Assembly: GCA_965153355.1 (NCBI GenBank)
Contig: OZ231126.1
Coordinates: 105,710,001 to 105,774,000, forward strand
Length of the DNA stretch: 64,000 bases
Direction: 5' to 3'
DNA from: Flaccisagitta enflata
Lineage: Eukaryota; Chaetognatha; Sagittoidea; Aphragmophora
Of this stretch, positions 20,131 to 31,150 are shown piece after piece. A program made the position numbers and the translations under genes. Below the pieces are notes generated by a model. That model did no database searches, had not been told where the DNA came from, and saw only the letters and a list, made by a program, of their open reading frames with translations. Within the stretch, counting starts at the first letter, position 1. Each line of letters starts with the position of its first letter.

Positions 20131-21580
20131 TTAGTCGCGTGCACGCGACTCTATGACCCACTCTGTCCGTCTGTCTGTCTGTCTGTCGGTCGGTGATCGT
20201 TAGCTTTTTTTTGTTGTTTTGCGTTATTTTAAGTCATTTTTGGTCATCTAAAGTTATTTAAAGTCATTTTAAGCCATTCTAAGTCATTCTGAGTCATTCT
20301 AAGTCATTCTAAGTCATTTTTTGACTTTTGGAGTTTTTGTTGTTTTATGTCTTTTTAAGTCATTTTAGGTCATTTTAAGTCATCTCAATTCATTTTAAGT
20401 CATTCTTAGTAATTCTAAGTCATTTTAAGTCTGGTTTAAGACTTGTTAAAGTCTGGTTTAAGTCTGATTTAGGTCTGATTTTAAGTCTGGTTTTAAGTCT
20501 GGTTTTAAGTCTGGTTTTATGTCTGGCTTAAGTCTGGCTTAAGTCTGGTTTAAGTCGGGTATATGTCTGGTTTATGTCTGGTTGATGTCTGGTTTATGTC
20601 TGGTTTATGTCTGGTTTAAATATGGTTGGAGTCTGGTTTGAGTCTGGTTTGAGTCTGGTTTGAGTCTGGTTTGAGTCTGGTTTGAGTCTGGTTTGAGTCT
20701 GGTTTGAGTCTGGTTTGAGTCTGGTTTGAGTCTGGTTTGAGTCTGGTTTGAGTCTGGTTTGAGTCTGGATTGAGTCTGGTTTGAGTCTGGTTTGAGTCTG
20801 GTTTGAGTCGGGTTTGGGTCTGGTAAGTCATCCTTAGTAATTCTAAGTCATTTTAAGTCGGGTTTAAGTCTTGTTAAAGTCTTGTTAAAGTCTGGTTTAA
20901 GCCTGGTTTTAAGTCTGGTTTTAAGTCTGGTTTTAAGTCTGGTTTTAAGTCTGGCTTAAGTCTGGCTTAAGTCTGGCTTAAGTCTGGTTTAAGTCTGGTT
21001 TAAGTCTCGTATAATTCTGGTTTATGTCTGGTTTATGTCTGGTTTATGTCTGGTTTATGTCTGGTTTATGTCTGGTTTATGTCTGGTTTATGTCTGGTTT
21101 ATGTCTGGTTTATGTCTGGTTTATGTCTGGTTTATGTCTGGTTTATTTCTGGTTTATATCTGATTTATTTCTGGTTTAATTCTGGTTTAAATCTGGTTTA
21201 AATCTGGTTTGAGTCTGGTTTGAGTCTGGTTTGAGTCTGGTTTGAGTCTGGTGTGAGTCTGGTGTGAGTCTGGTGTGAGTCTGGTGTGAGTCTGGTTTGG
21301 GTCTGGTTTATGTCTGTTTTAAATCTGATTTTTTAAGTCTGGTTTGAGTCTGGTTTGAGTCTGGTTTGAGTCTGGTTTGAGTCTGGTGTGAGTCTGGTGT
21401 GATTCTGGTGTGAGTCTGGTGAGAGTCTGGTGAGAGTCTGGTGTGAGTCTGGTGTGAGTCTGGTTTGGGTGTGGTTTATGTCTGTTTTAAATCTGATTTT
21501 TGATAAAAAGATACAATAAGGAGTCAGGTCAGTTCAGTTATTTTCGTCCTGCACGCGACTTAAAGGTGTTGGCCTTGTTT
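20131..21580 (+). repeat. Family C element, full length with long internal arrays
   Basis: The start is TTAGTCGCGTGCACGCGACT, whose GTCGCGTGCACGCGAC (20,134-20,149) is a perfect 16-bp palindrome. A GTCTGTCTGTCGGTCGG tract follows, then AAGTCATTTT units (20,230-20,430), then about 1 kb of 11-12-bp GTCTGGTTTGA and GTCTGGTTTAT units with a conserved tail (AGGAGTCAGGTCAGTTCAGT). The end is CCTGCACGCGAC, then TTAAAGGTGTTGGCCTTGTTT. The copy at 51,891-53,070 has the same ends and tail. No coding capacity. Superfamily unproven. Confidence 0.85.
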
Positions 21581-21822
21581 GGCTATGACTGGCATCACAA
21601 TTTGATATCAATTATTCTCATCAGGCTAATGACAAAATTTCGATAATTGGAATTTTGATCAATGAAGATCTACAATTGTAAAATGTTGCAATGATTGGTA
21701 TTTCGTTTACTCGCGTCTCATCAATAAAAGATTACTTGTCTTTGTGCTATAAATTTTCTGCCGCAACCCTTCGCTATCTGTCATCTCATGTTGATGTTTC
21801 CCCCTCCTTTTTGTATGCGGCT

Positions 21823-21886
<64 letters not shown>

Positions 21887-22077
21887 CAGAGACAGAGAGA
21901 GAGACAGATATAGAGATAAATATAGAGTAACAGACAGATGGAGTGACATACAGACGGGAAGAGAGACAGATGGAGAGACAGACAGATGGAGACAGACAAA
22001 GAGACAACAGACAAAGAGACAGCAGACAAACAATAAGTCAACCAGGAAGAGAGTAAACAGGAATCGACATGATCGGA

Positions 22078-22118
<41 letters not shown>

Positions 22119-22469
22119 AGGGAGAGAGAGTTTGTGGGTGAGCAGGGGGGCTGGCTTGTGGGTGGGCAGGGGCTGTGACGTGGGTGGGCAAGGCCTTGCA
22201 AGGGTAGTAATGTGGGAGGATGGCTACGTCGGAGATGTTGTGCGGGTGAGTATGGGCTGCATCGTTCAGAAATCAATATTTCAACCAATTCTGCGCCATC
22301 CAGGATTTTTGTCGCTCTTTAGCCATGAGGGCAAAAACAAAGATTGATTTTTTAAAAATACTTCGCACTATCACCGAGGGCAAACATATTAATTTGAACA
22401 CAGCAACTCATGACCTTATCACTAAATTTTTTTTAGAGAAATTTAAGAAAAAAATGGTCGACCGTCATG
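21581..22469. other. No gene seen; (GA)n tracts
   Basis: Unique sequence with (GA)n at about 21,824-21,900 and 22,077-22,130 and GACAGA-type repeats between. Frames through these tracts are simple-sequence artefacts. Confidence 0.6.
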
Positions 22470-23815
22470 GTGGTCTTAAGTCATTGTAAGTCAATTTAGG
22501 TCATTCTAAGTCGTTTTAAATCATTTTAAGTCACTATTGTCATTTTCGTCAATATAGTCCTTTACATCATTTTTGACATTTTAAGTCGTTCTGAGTTATT
22601 CTAAGTCATTTTTAGCCATTTCAAGTCATTCTTAGTCTTTTTAAGTCATTTCTAGTCATTTTAACTCATTCTAAGTCATTATTGTCATTTTCATCAATAT
22701 AGTTCTTTACATCATTTCAAGTCATGCTAAGTCGTTATAAGTCATTTCAGGCCATTTTAGGTCATTCTAAGTCATTCTATGTCATTTTAAGTCATTCTCA
22801 GTCATTTAAATTCATTCTAAGTCATTATCATCATTTTAATCATTTAAGTCATTCTAAATCATTCTTAATCATTCTAAGTCATTTTAAGTCATTCGAAGTC
22901 ATTTCAATCATTTTAGGTCACAATTGTCATTTTAGTCAATATAGTCCTTTACATCATATCAAGTCATTCTACGTCATTTTAAGTCATTCTTAGTCATTTT
23001 AAGTCATTCTTAGTCCTTTTAAGCCATTCTAAGTCATTACTGTCATTTTAGTCAATATAGTCCTTTACATCATTTCAAGTCATTCTTAGTCATTCAAAAT
23101 CATTTTAGGCCATTTTAAGTCATTTTAAGTCATTCTTTATCATTTAAAGTCATTCTCAGTCATTTTAAGTCATTAAAAGTCATTATTGTCATTTTAGTCA
23201 ATGTTGTCCATCACACTTGTTTAAGTCCTTCTTAGTCAATTTCATGACTAGAAATGATTTAGAATGATTTAGAATGACTTAAAGTGATATAAAGGACTTT
23301 ATTGTCATTCTCAGTCATTTGAAGCCTTTCTATGTCATTTTAAGTCATTCTTTGACATTTTAAGTCATTTTAAGTCATTATTGTCAATTTAGTCAATGTT
23401 GTCCATCGCACTTATTTAAGTCCTTCTTAGTCAATTTAAGTCATTTTTTTTTCATTCTAAGTCGTTTTCATTCATTCTAATTCATTCTTAGTCATTCTAT
23501 GTTATCTTAAGTCATTTTCAGTTGTGCTTATTATTTTGGTTAGTTTAAATTCTAGTAAGATTTTTACTCATTACAACTCATTTAGGGTCACTTCTAAGTC
23601 ATTTCAAGTTGTTCTAAGTCATTCTAAAAGATTTTTACTCATTTTTAGGCTTCAATTTGAAACTAGTAGAGTCCCTTCAATGAAACTATCTATGTCTCGC
23701 ACGCGTCTTATAGGTGTTGGCCTTGTTTTTATTTATCTTCAACCAATTTGTAGTTATTGTAGTTAAGTAATTATGTAAGTCTCGCATGTGACTTGTAGGT
23801 GTTGGCCTTGTTTAC
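22470..23815 (+). repeat. Family C body with two 3' ends, 5' end missing
   Basis: About 1.2 kb of degenerate AAGTCATTTTAAGTCATTC units with a higher-order period marked by TCAATATAGTCCTTTACATC at about 22,550, 22,690, 22,940 and 23,055. A family C 3' end (CTCGCACGCGTC, TTATAGGTGTTGGCCTTGTTT) lies at 23,694-23,730 and a second one at 23,778-23,811. The GTCGCGTGCACGCGAC start is absent. Confidence 0.7.
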
Positions 23816-24427
23816 TTTTTTGTCACATCAAAACAAGTTTCCTTAAATTCTTTTGCATTTACGTCATTTGACAGCAACAGATTGGTTTTCTCATGTATGT
23901 ATGCAAATTAATTTATTTCTCAAACACACCTATTTTTTTTGAAAATCAGTATCAGAAAGGGTGGATTGGACCGCTATAAAGGTGGGGACCACGATGGTGA
24001 GGTCCAAAATATCAAAAAACGCCATCTTATGGCTGTGCCTCACATCTCAAGCATTTTTTTGCATTTTTCTGTATATTTTGGCCAGTATATGAAGTATAAT
24101 TGGATAGGAAAGGAAGAAAATGAATAGTTGATTGGAGACATAACTAATAAGAGAAGAGAATGGACCCAATATGTTTCTTCCAAATGAAGACACTCTTGCT
24201 GTTGCATTCAAGGCTCCCTGAATCCAACCGAGGGACCCAGATTGAGCGTAAAAGACAAATTTTACGTGTGTTTTTTTCAGGTATTTCAGGTGTATCAGGA
24301 GAGAATGGACGTAAACATTGAAAGAGCCATTGTAGCTTATGTTGGGGGGTAATTCTTAGAACCTTACCAAAACAATTTAAACACCAACAACAGCATTCCT
24401 GGTCTCAGTCGCACAGGGGTGCAAATA
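23816..24427. other. No gene seen
   Basis: Unique AT-rich sequence. Nothing with coding or repeat structure was recognised. Confidence 0.4.
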
Positions 24428-24603
24428 CAGTAGGACCCCGCCTCATTGGTCCCATTGGGACTGAAGATTTTTCACCTTTATCTCAAGTTCAACTTTAAAG
24501 AGAAGTGAAATCACATTAAAAACAATCATTTCAGATTTTAGAATGTTGACCTTTATTGATGGGGAACCTTTTAACGCAGGTCTGTTATTGCGGGGTTCCA
24601 CTG
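24428..24603. mobile_element. pogo/Tigger-like MITE, 176 bp, second copy
   Basis: TA at 24,426-24,427 and 24,604-24,605. The left end CAGTAGGACCCCGCCTCATT and inverse right end CAGTGGAACCCCGCAATAAC pair imperfectly. It has the same length as the 18.5-kb copy but a diverged interior. Non-coding. Confidence 0.75.
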
Positions 24604-24605
24604 TA

Positions 24606-25171
24606 GTTGCACAGCTTTTGATATCTTTTCGCCTCCTCTGATTTTCACTCGAAGTAAACAGTTAAGCTTCACTTGAGCGCATGCCAAGGGACTGGGCAAA
24701 ACTATGATGAAGCTGCCTTATCGCCAATAAATATAACTACAAAAATCTCTTATAAGACTGCAAGCTGTACGCCTTAAAGGCGAGCATGTCTGAATAGCGG
24801 GTGCGCTCTAGCGGTGCATAACTGCATTTTATTTTCTTCCCTGTAGACCCTAAAATATCAATATTTCAATTTCACAGTGTAAAATTGTGTTAAAGTAGCT
24901 ACATGTCACTTTTTAGTACTGTCGAAAGTATTAAATCTTCGTTAATTTTCTTTTTTTGTTTTCTACACTTTGGTTTCCTTCCCCATTTCCAAATCCTTTG
25001 TTTCTGATTTACCCACCTACAACTTTATACAGGTCTGCAGCTCTGCTTTGAATAAACAGGGCCAATTCTAGGCAGACAACTAATAAAAAAGTCAATGAAA
25101 TCAATAAATTCAATCAAAATGGTTCATTTCATAAATATCTATTTAATTTGACTTTGTGGGGTTAAACAAGT
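24606..25171. other. No gene seen
   Basis: Unique sequence. No supported feature. Confidence 0.4.
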
Positions 25172-25422
25172 GTCGTGAGGTCACAATATCGTTGCGCATG
25201 GGTGGGCAGGGGCATCTCACCCCCAGCCTCACCCCAATTACACCCCAAACTCCTCTCCAACACTTTAACAAACAATACCACCTGCAGCATCATAATTATG
25301 CTTTTTTTGCATTTTCAACTCGAGTGTGACAACTCGAGAGTGACGGACCGACGGACCAGCGGTTTAATGAACCATTGGACAGACAAACCCTCTCATAGAG
25401 TTGCGTATCCGCAATTAAAGAC
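25172..25422 (-). repeat. Family D element, diverged
   Basis: Inverse orientation: GTCGTGAGGTCACAATATCG, TTGCGCATGGGTGGGCAGGG, a GACGGACCGACGGACC tract, then CTCTCATAGAGTTGCG and TATCCGCAATTAAA. It matches the CACTTGTTT-ended form. Confidence 0.6.
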
Positions 25423-25805
25423 GCTTCTGAGCAAAACCATATTGAGCTCAATGACAATAACGATAAAACATTTTGGGGATTCATTACATCTTAAATGACC
25501 AAAATTTCCCAACCTAGCGTCACTAGATTCATAGGAGAAATAGATTTTGTTCTTTGAAGACTTTAGTTCTTTGTAAATTTTTTTCTGGTAAAAATCAGTA
25601 TACTTGGAATCTCTCAGTTTTGGAATAACATCCCAACTCTGTTTAAGGGAATTTTTAGTTGCATGCAGGCAATTCTAAAACCCGCCCTGTCCATCGGTTG
25701 GTCGGCCTGACCATCAGTTGGTCCATCCATTCATCACCGTTAGCATTTACAACCTAAAGCGGCCATGTTTTGCTTTACTGACCCTGCCCGAATACTAATT
25801 AAGCC
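25423..25805. other. No gene seen; family C/D 5' fragment at 25,655-25,745
   Basis: Mostly unique. TTTTTAGTTGCATGCAGGCA followed by a GGTTGGTCGGCC tract is a truncated family C/D start. Confidence 0.45.
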
Positions 25806-26493
25806 TTTTTGGGCAGGGGACCCAAAGGGGATGAAGTCCTGTAGAGCACAGTAGGACTTTTGTTTGTCCGTCAGTTCATTCATTCGTCCGTCCTCCCCCC
25901 TCATCAGGCCCCTCAGGCCTCAAATCTGGCCTCTCAGGCCACAAATCATGCCTCTCAGGCCTCAAATCATGCCTCTCAGGCCTCAAATCCAGCCTCTCAG
26001 TTCTCATATCTTGCCTCTCAGGCCTCAAATCCAACCTCTAAGACCTCAAACCTGGCCTCTCAAGCTTCAAATTAGGCCTCTCAGACCTCAAATCCAAATT
26101 CTCAGGCCTCAAACCTGGCCTCTTTGGCCTCAAATTAGGCCTCTCAGGCCTCAAGTCAGCCCTCTAAGCCTCAAATCAGTCCTCTGATTTCAAGCCTTAA
26201 TCCAACTCCCCCAAGCCTCAAGTCAGCCCTCTTAAGCTTCTAATTGGCATTCTCAGGCCTTATATCAATCTTCTTAGACCTCAGTTTAGGCTCTTGAAGG
26301 CCTTCAGTCAGCCCTCTATAGACTATAGCATCTCATCTCCTTTTTCAGGCAGGATGAATGAAAGTCCCCCTGTGTTCTACAGGACTTCGTCCCCTTTGGG
26401 ACCTCTGCCCTGCTCCCTCTTCCTCCAATTCACAATCACTAATAGCAGGGCAACAGGTATAGCTGACCACATATTGCCCTTGGGCGACCTGTT
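25806..26493 (-). repeat. Family B palindromic minisatellite element
   Basis: Family B has the layout of family A with different sequence. In forward orientation it runs from ACAGGTCGCCCAAGGGCAAT, through TGCCCTGC hairpin arms, GGCCCCAAAGGGG and GTCCTGTAGAACACAGGGGG, to an array of GGCCTGAGAGGGCAGATTTC units, then the inverse motifs and GCCGCTGCCCAAAAA. This copy is inverse, with the TTTTTGGGCAGGGG edge on the left and GGGCGACCTGTT on the right. Array units read GGCCTCTCAGGCCTCAAATC. Confidence 0.8.
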
Positions 26494-26578
26494 TATCGCT
26501 GCCCCTGCCCACCCTTGTTGTCTTAGTTTTCACTTTATTACATTTACAGTGCAACATTGAGTTATTGAATATGTGGAG

Positions 26579-27028
26579 TTTTTTGGGCAGCGGCCCCAAA
26601 GGGGACGAAGTCCTGTAGAACACAGGGGGACTTTTGTTCGTCCATACGTTCGTTAGTCCCCCCCAGGCCCTCTCAGGCCTGAAATCTGCCCTCTCAGGCC
26701 TGAAATCTGCCCTCTCAGGCCTGAAATCTGCCCTCTCAGGCCTGAAATTTGACCTCACAGGCCTTAAATATGCCCTCTCAGATTTCAGGCCTTAGAAGGC
26801 AGAATTCAGGCCTTAGAGGGCAGATCTCAGGCCTGAGAGGGCAGATTTTAGGCCTGAGAGGGCCTGGGGGAGACTGACGGACGTACGGATGAACAAAATT
26901 CCCCCTACGTTCTGCAGGACTTCGTCCCCTTTGGGACCGCTGCCCTGCTTCCTCTCACTCTGAATCACAACCATGCAAAGCAGGGCAACGGATATCGCTG
27001 ACCACATATTGCCCTTGGGCGACCTGTT
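26579..27028 (-). repeat. Family B element, compact copy
   Basis: Both ends are present: TTTTTTGGGCAGCGGCCCCA on the left and TTGGGCGACCTGTT on the right. The array starts as CCCTCTCAGGCCTGAAATCT and switches to its inverse near 26,790, making the copy a near-complete inverted repeat. Confidence 0.85.
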
Positions 27029-27034
27029 ACCTTC

Positions 27035-27395
27035 TACAGTTGAGGCCCAAAACCCAGCCAAGAGACCCAGATCCCAGCCTCCAGGCTAAAATTTGGGCCT
27101 CCAGGCAAGAATTTGGGCCTTGACGCTAGAATTTGGGCCACGAGGCTGGGATTTTGGTCTCGGGACTGGGATTCGAGCCTCGAGCCTGGGGGAGAGGGCG
27201 AATGGAGGAGGAGGAGGAGAAGAAGAAGGAGAAAATCCCCAAAATGCCATATGTGGCCCATATATGGCCATATGTGTGAAAGCATAGGTCATCAACCCCT
27301 TTGGGGCCGCTGCCCTGCTTTCTCTTCAACTTCAAGCACAACCTGCTCAGGCAGGGCACGGGTACCGCTGACCATCTAACGCTTTTGCGTCTATT
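27035..27395 (-). repeat. Family A element, left end truncated
   Basis: It starts inside the array (GAGGCCCAAAACCCAGCC), shows the switch to the inverse units, a duplicated ATATGGCCATATGTG near 27,247-27,276, the hairpin and the end ACGCTTTTGCGTCTATT. Confidence 0.75.
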
Positions 27396-27427
27396 TGAGT
27401 TACGTTGTCATAGAATTTTACAAATGA

Positions 27428-28195
27428 AATAGTCGCAAAAGCGTTAGATGGTCAGCGGTACCCGTTGCCCCTATATGAGTATATGTGATGTGTGATGGTG
27501 AGAGGGGCAGCGGCTCCAAAGGGGCCAATGACCTATGCTTAGTAAGTTATGAAGCTCTAGGATTGAATTTGAGCCTCAAGGCTGTGAGTTGAGCCATGAG
27601 GCTGTGATTTGAGCCAGGAGGCTGTGATTTGAGCCTTGAGTCTGTAATTTGAGCCTTGAGGTTGTGAGTTGAGACTCAAGGCCGGTATTTGAGGCTTGAG
27701 GCTGGGATATGAGGCTTTAGGCTGGGATACAAGCCTGGAGGCTGGGATTTGAGTATCTAGGCAGTAATTTGAGCCATGGGGCTCTTATTTGAGCCTTGTG
27801 GCTGTGATTTGAGCCATGAGGCAGTGATTTGAGCCTCAAGGCTAGGATTTGAGGCTTGAGGCTTGGATTTGAAGGTTTAAGCTGGGATTTGAGCCTTGAG
27901 GCTGGGATGTGGGCCTCGAGGCTGGGAAATGGGCCTTGAGGCTGGGATATGGGCCTCTAGACGGGGATTTGAGCCTCAAGGTTGGGGTTTGAGTCTTGAA
28001 GCTAGGATTTTGGCCTTGAGGCTAGAATTTGGGCCTCTACACTAGGACTTGGGCCTCTAGACTAGAATTATTGCCCGAAGACCAGGATATGAGCTTCGAA
28101 GGGGGGGGACGGAGGAGGAGGAAAAGAAGAAGGAAAAATTTCCCCTATGTGTGAAAGCATAGGTCATCAGCCCCTCCGGGGCCGCCGCCCAAAAA
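27428..28195 (+). repeat. Family A element, forward copy
   Basis: AATAGTCGCAAAAGCGTTAG at the start, a short hairpin head (GTTGCCCCTATATGAG ... GAGAGGGGCAGCGG), a long array of TTTGAGCCTTGAGGCTGGGA units, then a GGAGGAGGAGG tract and the inverse end GCCGCCGCCCAAAAA. It lies head-to-head with the copy at 27,035-27,395. Confidence 0.8.
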
Positions 28196-28312
28196 CATAC
28201 TGTAGATGAATGACCCTTTACGTGAAGAGACTACAAAAATCATCTGGTCTGATGTTGTTGCGCTTTTAAACCTGAAACCATGAAACCATGAAACCATGAA
28301 ATGATGGGGTAC

Positions 28313-28531
28313 CTGAGTCAAGCTCTTTTTTGCCGCATCCACATTGAGGACACACTCGTGCAGTTCTTCCGTTTCCATCTACATTAAGATCATCCGCAAA
28401 AGTACCCCATTTTTGGAAATTCCATTTTGGTCCATACCCAGTTTCATTGCAATATCCTTGGTGTTCGTACATTGCACAAGTATGATGTTTTTCATTTGAC
28501 CATGTACTGTCACACTCATGATTTGTGCCAG
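28313..28531 (-). CDS. Symmetric phase 1-1 exon encoding a six-cysteine extracellular module
   Basis: A model acceptor (CTCTTTCCTCTGTTTCAG, AG at 28,533-28,532) and a donor (GACTCAG|GTACC) bound 219 bp. Both borders are phase 1, as in shuffled extracellular domains. The 73 residues contain HECDSTW, HHTCAMYEHQGYC, YGPKW, WGTFADD and a final RVCPQCGCG, giving six cysteines. The spacing loosely resembles ShKT-like modules (C ... C..W/Y...GyC ... C..C.C), but I cannot assign the family firmly. Phase and strand would allow it to be an upstream exon of the SRCR gene about 21 kb away. That link is inference. Confidence 0.75.
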
Positions 28532-28691
28532 CTGAAACAGAGGAAAGAGCTTGTTGATACACGTAAATCAAATTTCTTGACAAAATTTCAATAGCTACCC
28601 AAAAACTTGCTTGTGCGATACCTGTGTATACACTAAGTCATTCAAAGTGCTTATCATGCCTTTGGTAGGTGAAAAAAGTGTAACAGGTTAT
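28532..28691. other. Intron sequence next to the six-cysteine exon
   Basis: No further exon was recognised here. The polypyrimidine tract of the acceptor lies at 28,534-28,550. Confidence 0.4.
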
Positions 28692-28844
28692 AAAACAAGG
28701 CCGGATACAAAGCAGAACAGTCGCGGGCGGTTGGGCAGGAGCAGTAATGCGAAAATTGCTCGCAATTCAAAAGCGTTACCAACGGACAGACGGACCAACT
28801 GACCGACACGGCAAGGTGTAGAGTCGCGTGTCCGCGACTAAAAA
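28692..28844 (-). repeat. Family D short interspersed element
   Basis: Inverse orientation, AAACAAGGCCGGATACAAAG to TGTAGAGTCGCGTGTCCGCG and ACTAAAAA. About 153 bp, full length, with a GACAGACGGACCAACTGACC tract. Confidence 0.75.
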
Positions 28845-28870
28845 GATGCACACAAATTGACTATGGACCG

Positions 28871-29213
28871 AGAATGAGCTGCAACCGTCACTGACCGGGG
28901 GTTTTAGTCAGGGGCATATGGGAGCCAAAGTTTTAGGGGTAGCCACCCCCAGTTTGTGTCCCAACAAATTTCATGACCTGATGAAAATTATTTGCCTAAT
29001 TTTTATGTATCTTTTTAAAAAAAATATTAATTGATATATATTTGAATTAAAACAATGAAAAAAACATTGCCCTTTCTTTCTTTTTCTGTCTCTTTCTCTT
29101 TTTCTCTCTCTTTCTCTCTCTCTTTCTTTTTTTCTCTTTCTCTCTTTCTTTATATTTTGTGTCCCAACAGGGGTAGCCATGGCTACCCCGGCGACCCCTT
29201 CTAAAACGCCCCT
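28871..29213. mobile_element. Possible hAT-like MITE with (TC)n core
   Basis: Imperfect inverted ends (CGGGGGTTTTAGTCAGGGGC; inverse right end CAGGGGCGTTTTAGAAGGGG) both contain a GGGGTAGCC box and GTGTCCCAACA. A TC-rich tract lies at 29,070-29,155. The ends look like hAT termini, but an 8-bp duplication is not evident. Confidence 0.4.
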
Positions 29214-29934
29214 GGTTATAATTCTTCCAAGCTTCAGAGAAGCATATGGGAAGCATTTGAGTTTTCTATATATGAATATTGAAGAGATTTCAAACATTTC
29301 CGAGAAGCGCCACTTCCCGCTTCTCCACAATTTGAATGCCTGTCGCTAACAACAATTTCCTACTTGCCAATCAATAATTCTAGTGTATTAGATCAGAGCT
29401 ATGGTGTGCGAGTGGACTGGCTGTAAAATTGGAGTTGTGGTTATTGTTAGGGGAAGGCCCAATACACCAGTACAGGGTCATCAATCTCAAATGAAAGTAT
29501 TAAGCTAATGTGCCTCAATGCTTCATTTTCATGATCTGAAATTGATTTTCTCTTCTGGTATTATGCATGCTGTTTTTTGTGTCCAAATTTCAGTGGTCTA
29601 GGTAGAATTGTTTGTCCACAATCTCAATTTGAAGTAATTTTGGTATTTCACGCTGAGGCTAAACTAAAACATTGCTTACAAAAGTGCATTTTGATTAAAA
29701 GACCTGATTCCTGGAATGATTACTGTATATCAAATGCATTAACTTATTTCAGGGGAACAAAAATTTAAGTGAGAATTAATTTTTAAGATCTTACGACACA
29801 AGTAAAAAGTGCAACAGCATTTGTGGACATGATAAGTGTTATTGCATTTTTTTTGGATCAAGCTAGAAAATCCTGGTGAAGTCAATATTCGTCGAGCTAG
29901 TTGAATTAGACAATTGGCTGTTTTGCCCTGTGTC
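29214..29934. other. No gene seen; short match to the 33.55-kb repeat
   Basis: 29,398-29,480 (GAGCTATGGTGTGCGAGTGG ... GGGGAAGGCCC) resembles the left edge of the ~330-bp repeat domain at 33,553 and its inverse at 48,600. The rest is unique. Confidence 0.4.
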
Positions 29935-30290
29935 TTGCTTTAAATTGCTCTCATTTCTAAACCGTTAGAGCTACAAATGCCAGTTAAGTTTGGTCTCAAA
30001 TGAAAGATAATTTGATGTAGTTTTTTCATATTTCCTTTGGTTGGTGAATGAATTGCCATGAAGAGTAAGTTTCATGTTCTTTAGATCGATTATTTTGTAA
30101 AAATTTCTTTGATTTGTGGATTTTTTGATAAGAAGTATGAAAATTAGGTCCTAGACTGTTTTCATCTTCTTGATAGCTAATAAAACATTGAATTATCCTT
30201 ATTTGAGACAAATCTCGCATCTAGATATCTGTAGCTCATACTCAAGCCGTTTAGAAATGAGACCAATTTAAATAGCGAGGATCGGCCATT
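29935..30290. mobile_element. Palindromic MITE-like repeat
   Basis: Left arm CTCATTTCTAAACCGTTAGA ... GAGCTACAAATG ... TTTGGTCTCAAATGAAAGAT. The inverse right arm reads CTCATTTCTAAACGGCTTGA ... GAGCTACAGATA ... TTTGTCTCAAATAAGGAT. The arms are about 70 bp, imperfect, and flank about 200 bp. A solitary arm-like sequence occurs at 12,230-12,290. Confidence 0.55.
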
Positions 30291-30469
30291 TTGAACTATC
30301 ATGATTTCTAGTGTTTTTTGAAGTCTTTGGACTCACCGGTTTTGTCATAAATCACATTGCATGGGAAAATCCCAACTCGAATTATCCCTCAACAAAAGAA
30401 ACCCGTTTTCTCATTGCTTGGAAAGGTAACAATATCTCAGCTGCTCTTGATACAAAAACAGTCAACCAG

Positions 30470-30640
30470 TTAGTGACGTAACCTTCCAATACCGATCGTA
30501 ATTTCCTGTTTGTAACTTTATAACGATGCTATTGGCTGCTACGATTACGTAACTACTTGTGATTCTCACAAACATATGATATGCCAGCCAATGAGCGATC
30601 ATGTCATTTTGCAATAGCCAATCACAGCTCTAGTTTCTGG
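30470..30640. promoter_or_regulatory. Candidate promoter or enhancer: clustered CRE-like and CCAAT motifs
   Basis: Within about 170 bp: TGACGTAAC (30,474), inverse CCAAT (CTATTGGCTG, about 30,530), TTACGTAAC (about 30,546), GCCAATGAGCG (about 30,587) and AGCCAATCACAGC (about 30,615). Such clustering suits an animal promoter, and it lies about 2 kb upstream of the minus-strand six-cysteine exon. No start site or first exon was recognised. Confidence 0.25.
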
Positions 30641-31150
30641 AGCTTGCAAACATCCAGCCTCAAAAATCTCAGAATTGAGGATTTCGCTCATTAACAAGGC
30701 AAAGAATAAGGCCAAGAACAAAGCTAAGAACTAAGATGACATCGATTTGAGAATCTGACGCATGTTTAGTGACAGAAAAATTTAACCGCGAGTTCATGGT
30801 CTAACTCAGAGCCGAGCAAACCCAATGACGAGTTACGGTGTCAGATTTCAAGGATTTGAGGTGGAGTTTGTTGCCATTTTGGAAACAAACAAAAGGCTAA
30901 CAATGTCCTCTCCAATTTAAAGAGGAATTGTCTTGTCAAAAGACTATTTTCCTAAGACGGCGCATACTTCAAATTGTCATGAAAAATGAAAACCACTTGA
31001 CCCAAGTCTATGAAATTTTGATACAAAAAACGTCAAACAATGTTCTTTAAGGAAGAAATGATTTCAGATCATTCAGTTGATGCATCTCTGATAAAAAGCT
31101 TAAAAGAATTTCAAACGAAATTGGTGGCTATGTAACACCATCTCTGCAAA
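30641..31150. other. No gene seen
   Basis: Unique sequence without supported exon or repeat. Confidence 0.4.

Noticed and set aside
20131-20200. tRNA-derived SINE promoter in families C, D and E
   Set aside because: No A box or B box and no cloverleaf was found. The conserved start is a palindrome next to a GTCGGTC tract.
28871-29213. Firm hAT assignment
   Set aside because: The ends resemble hAT termini, but the flanking octamers do not match, so it is kept only as a low-confidence feature.
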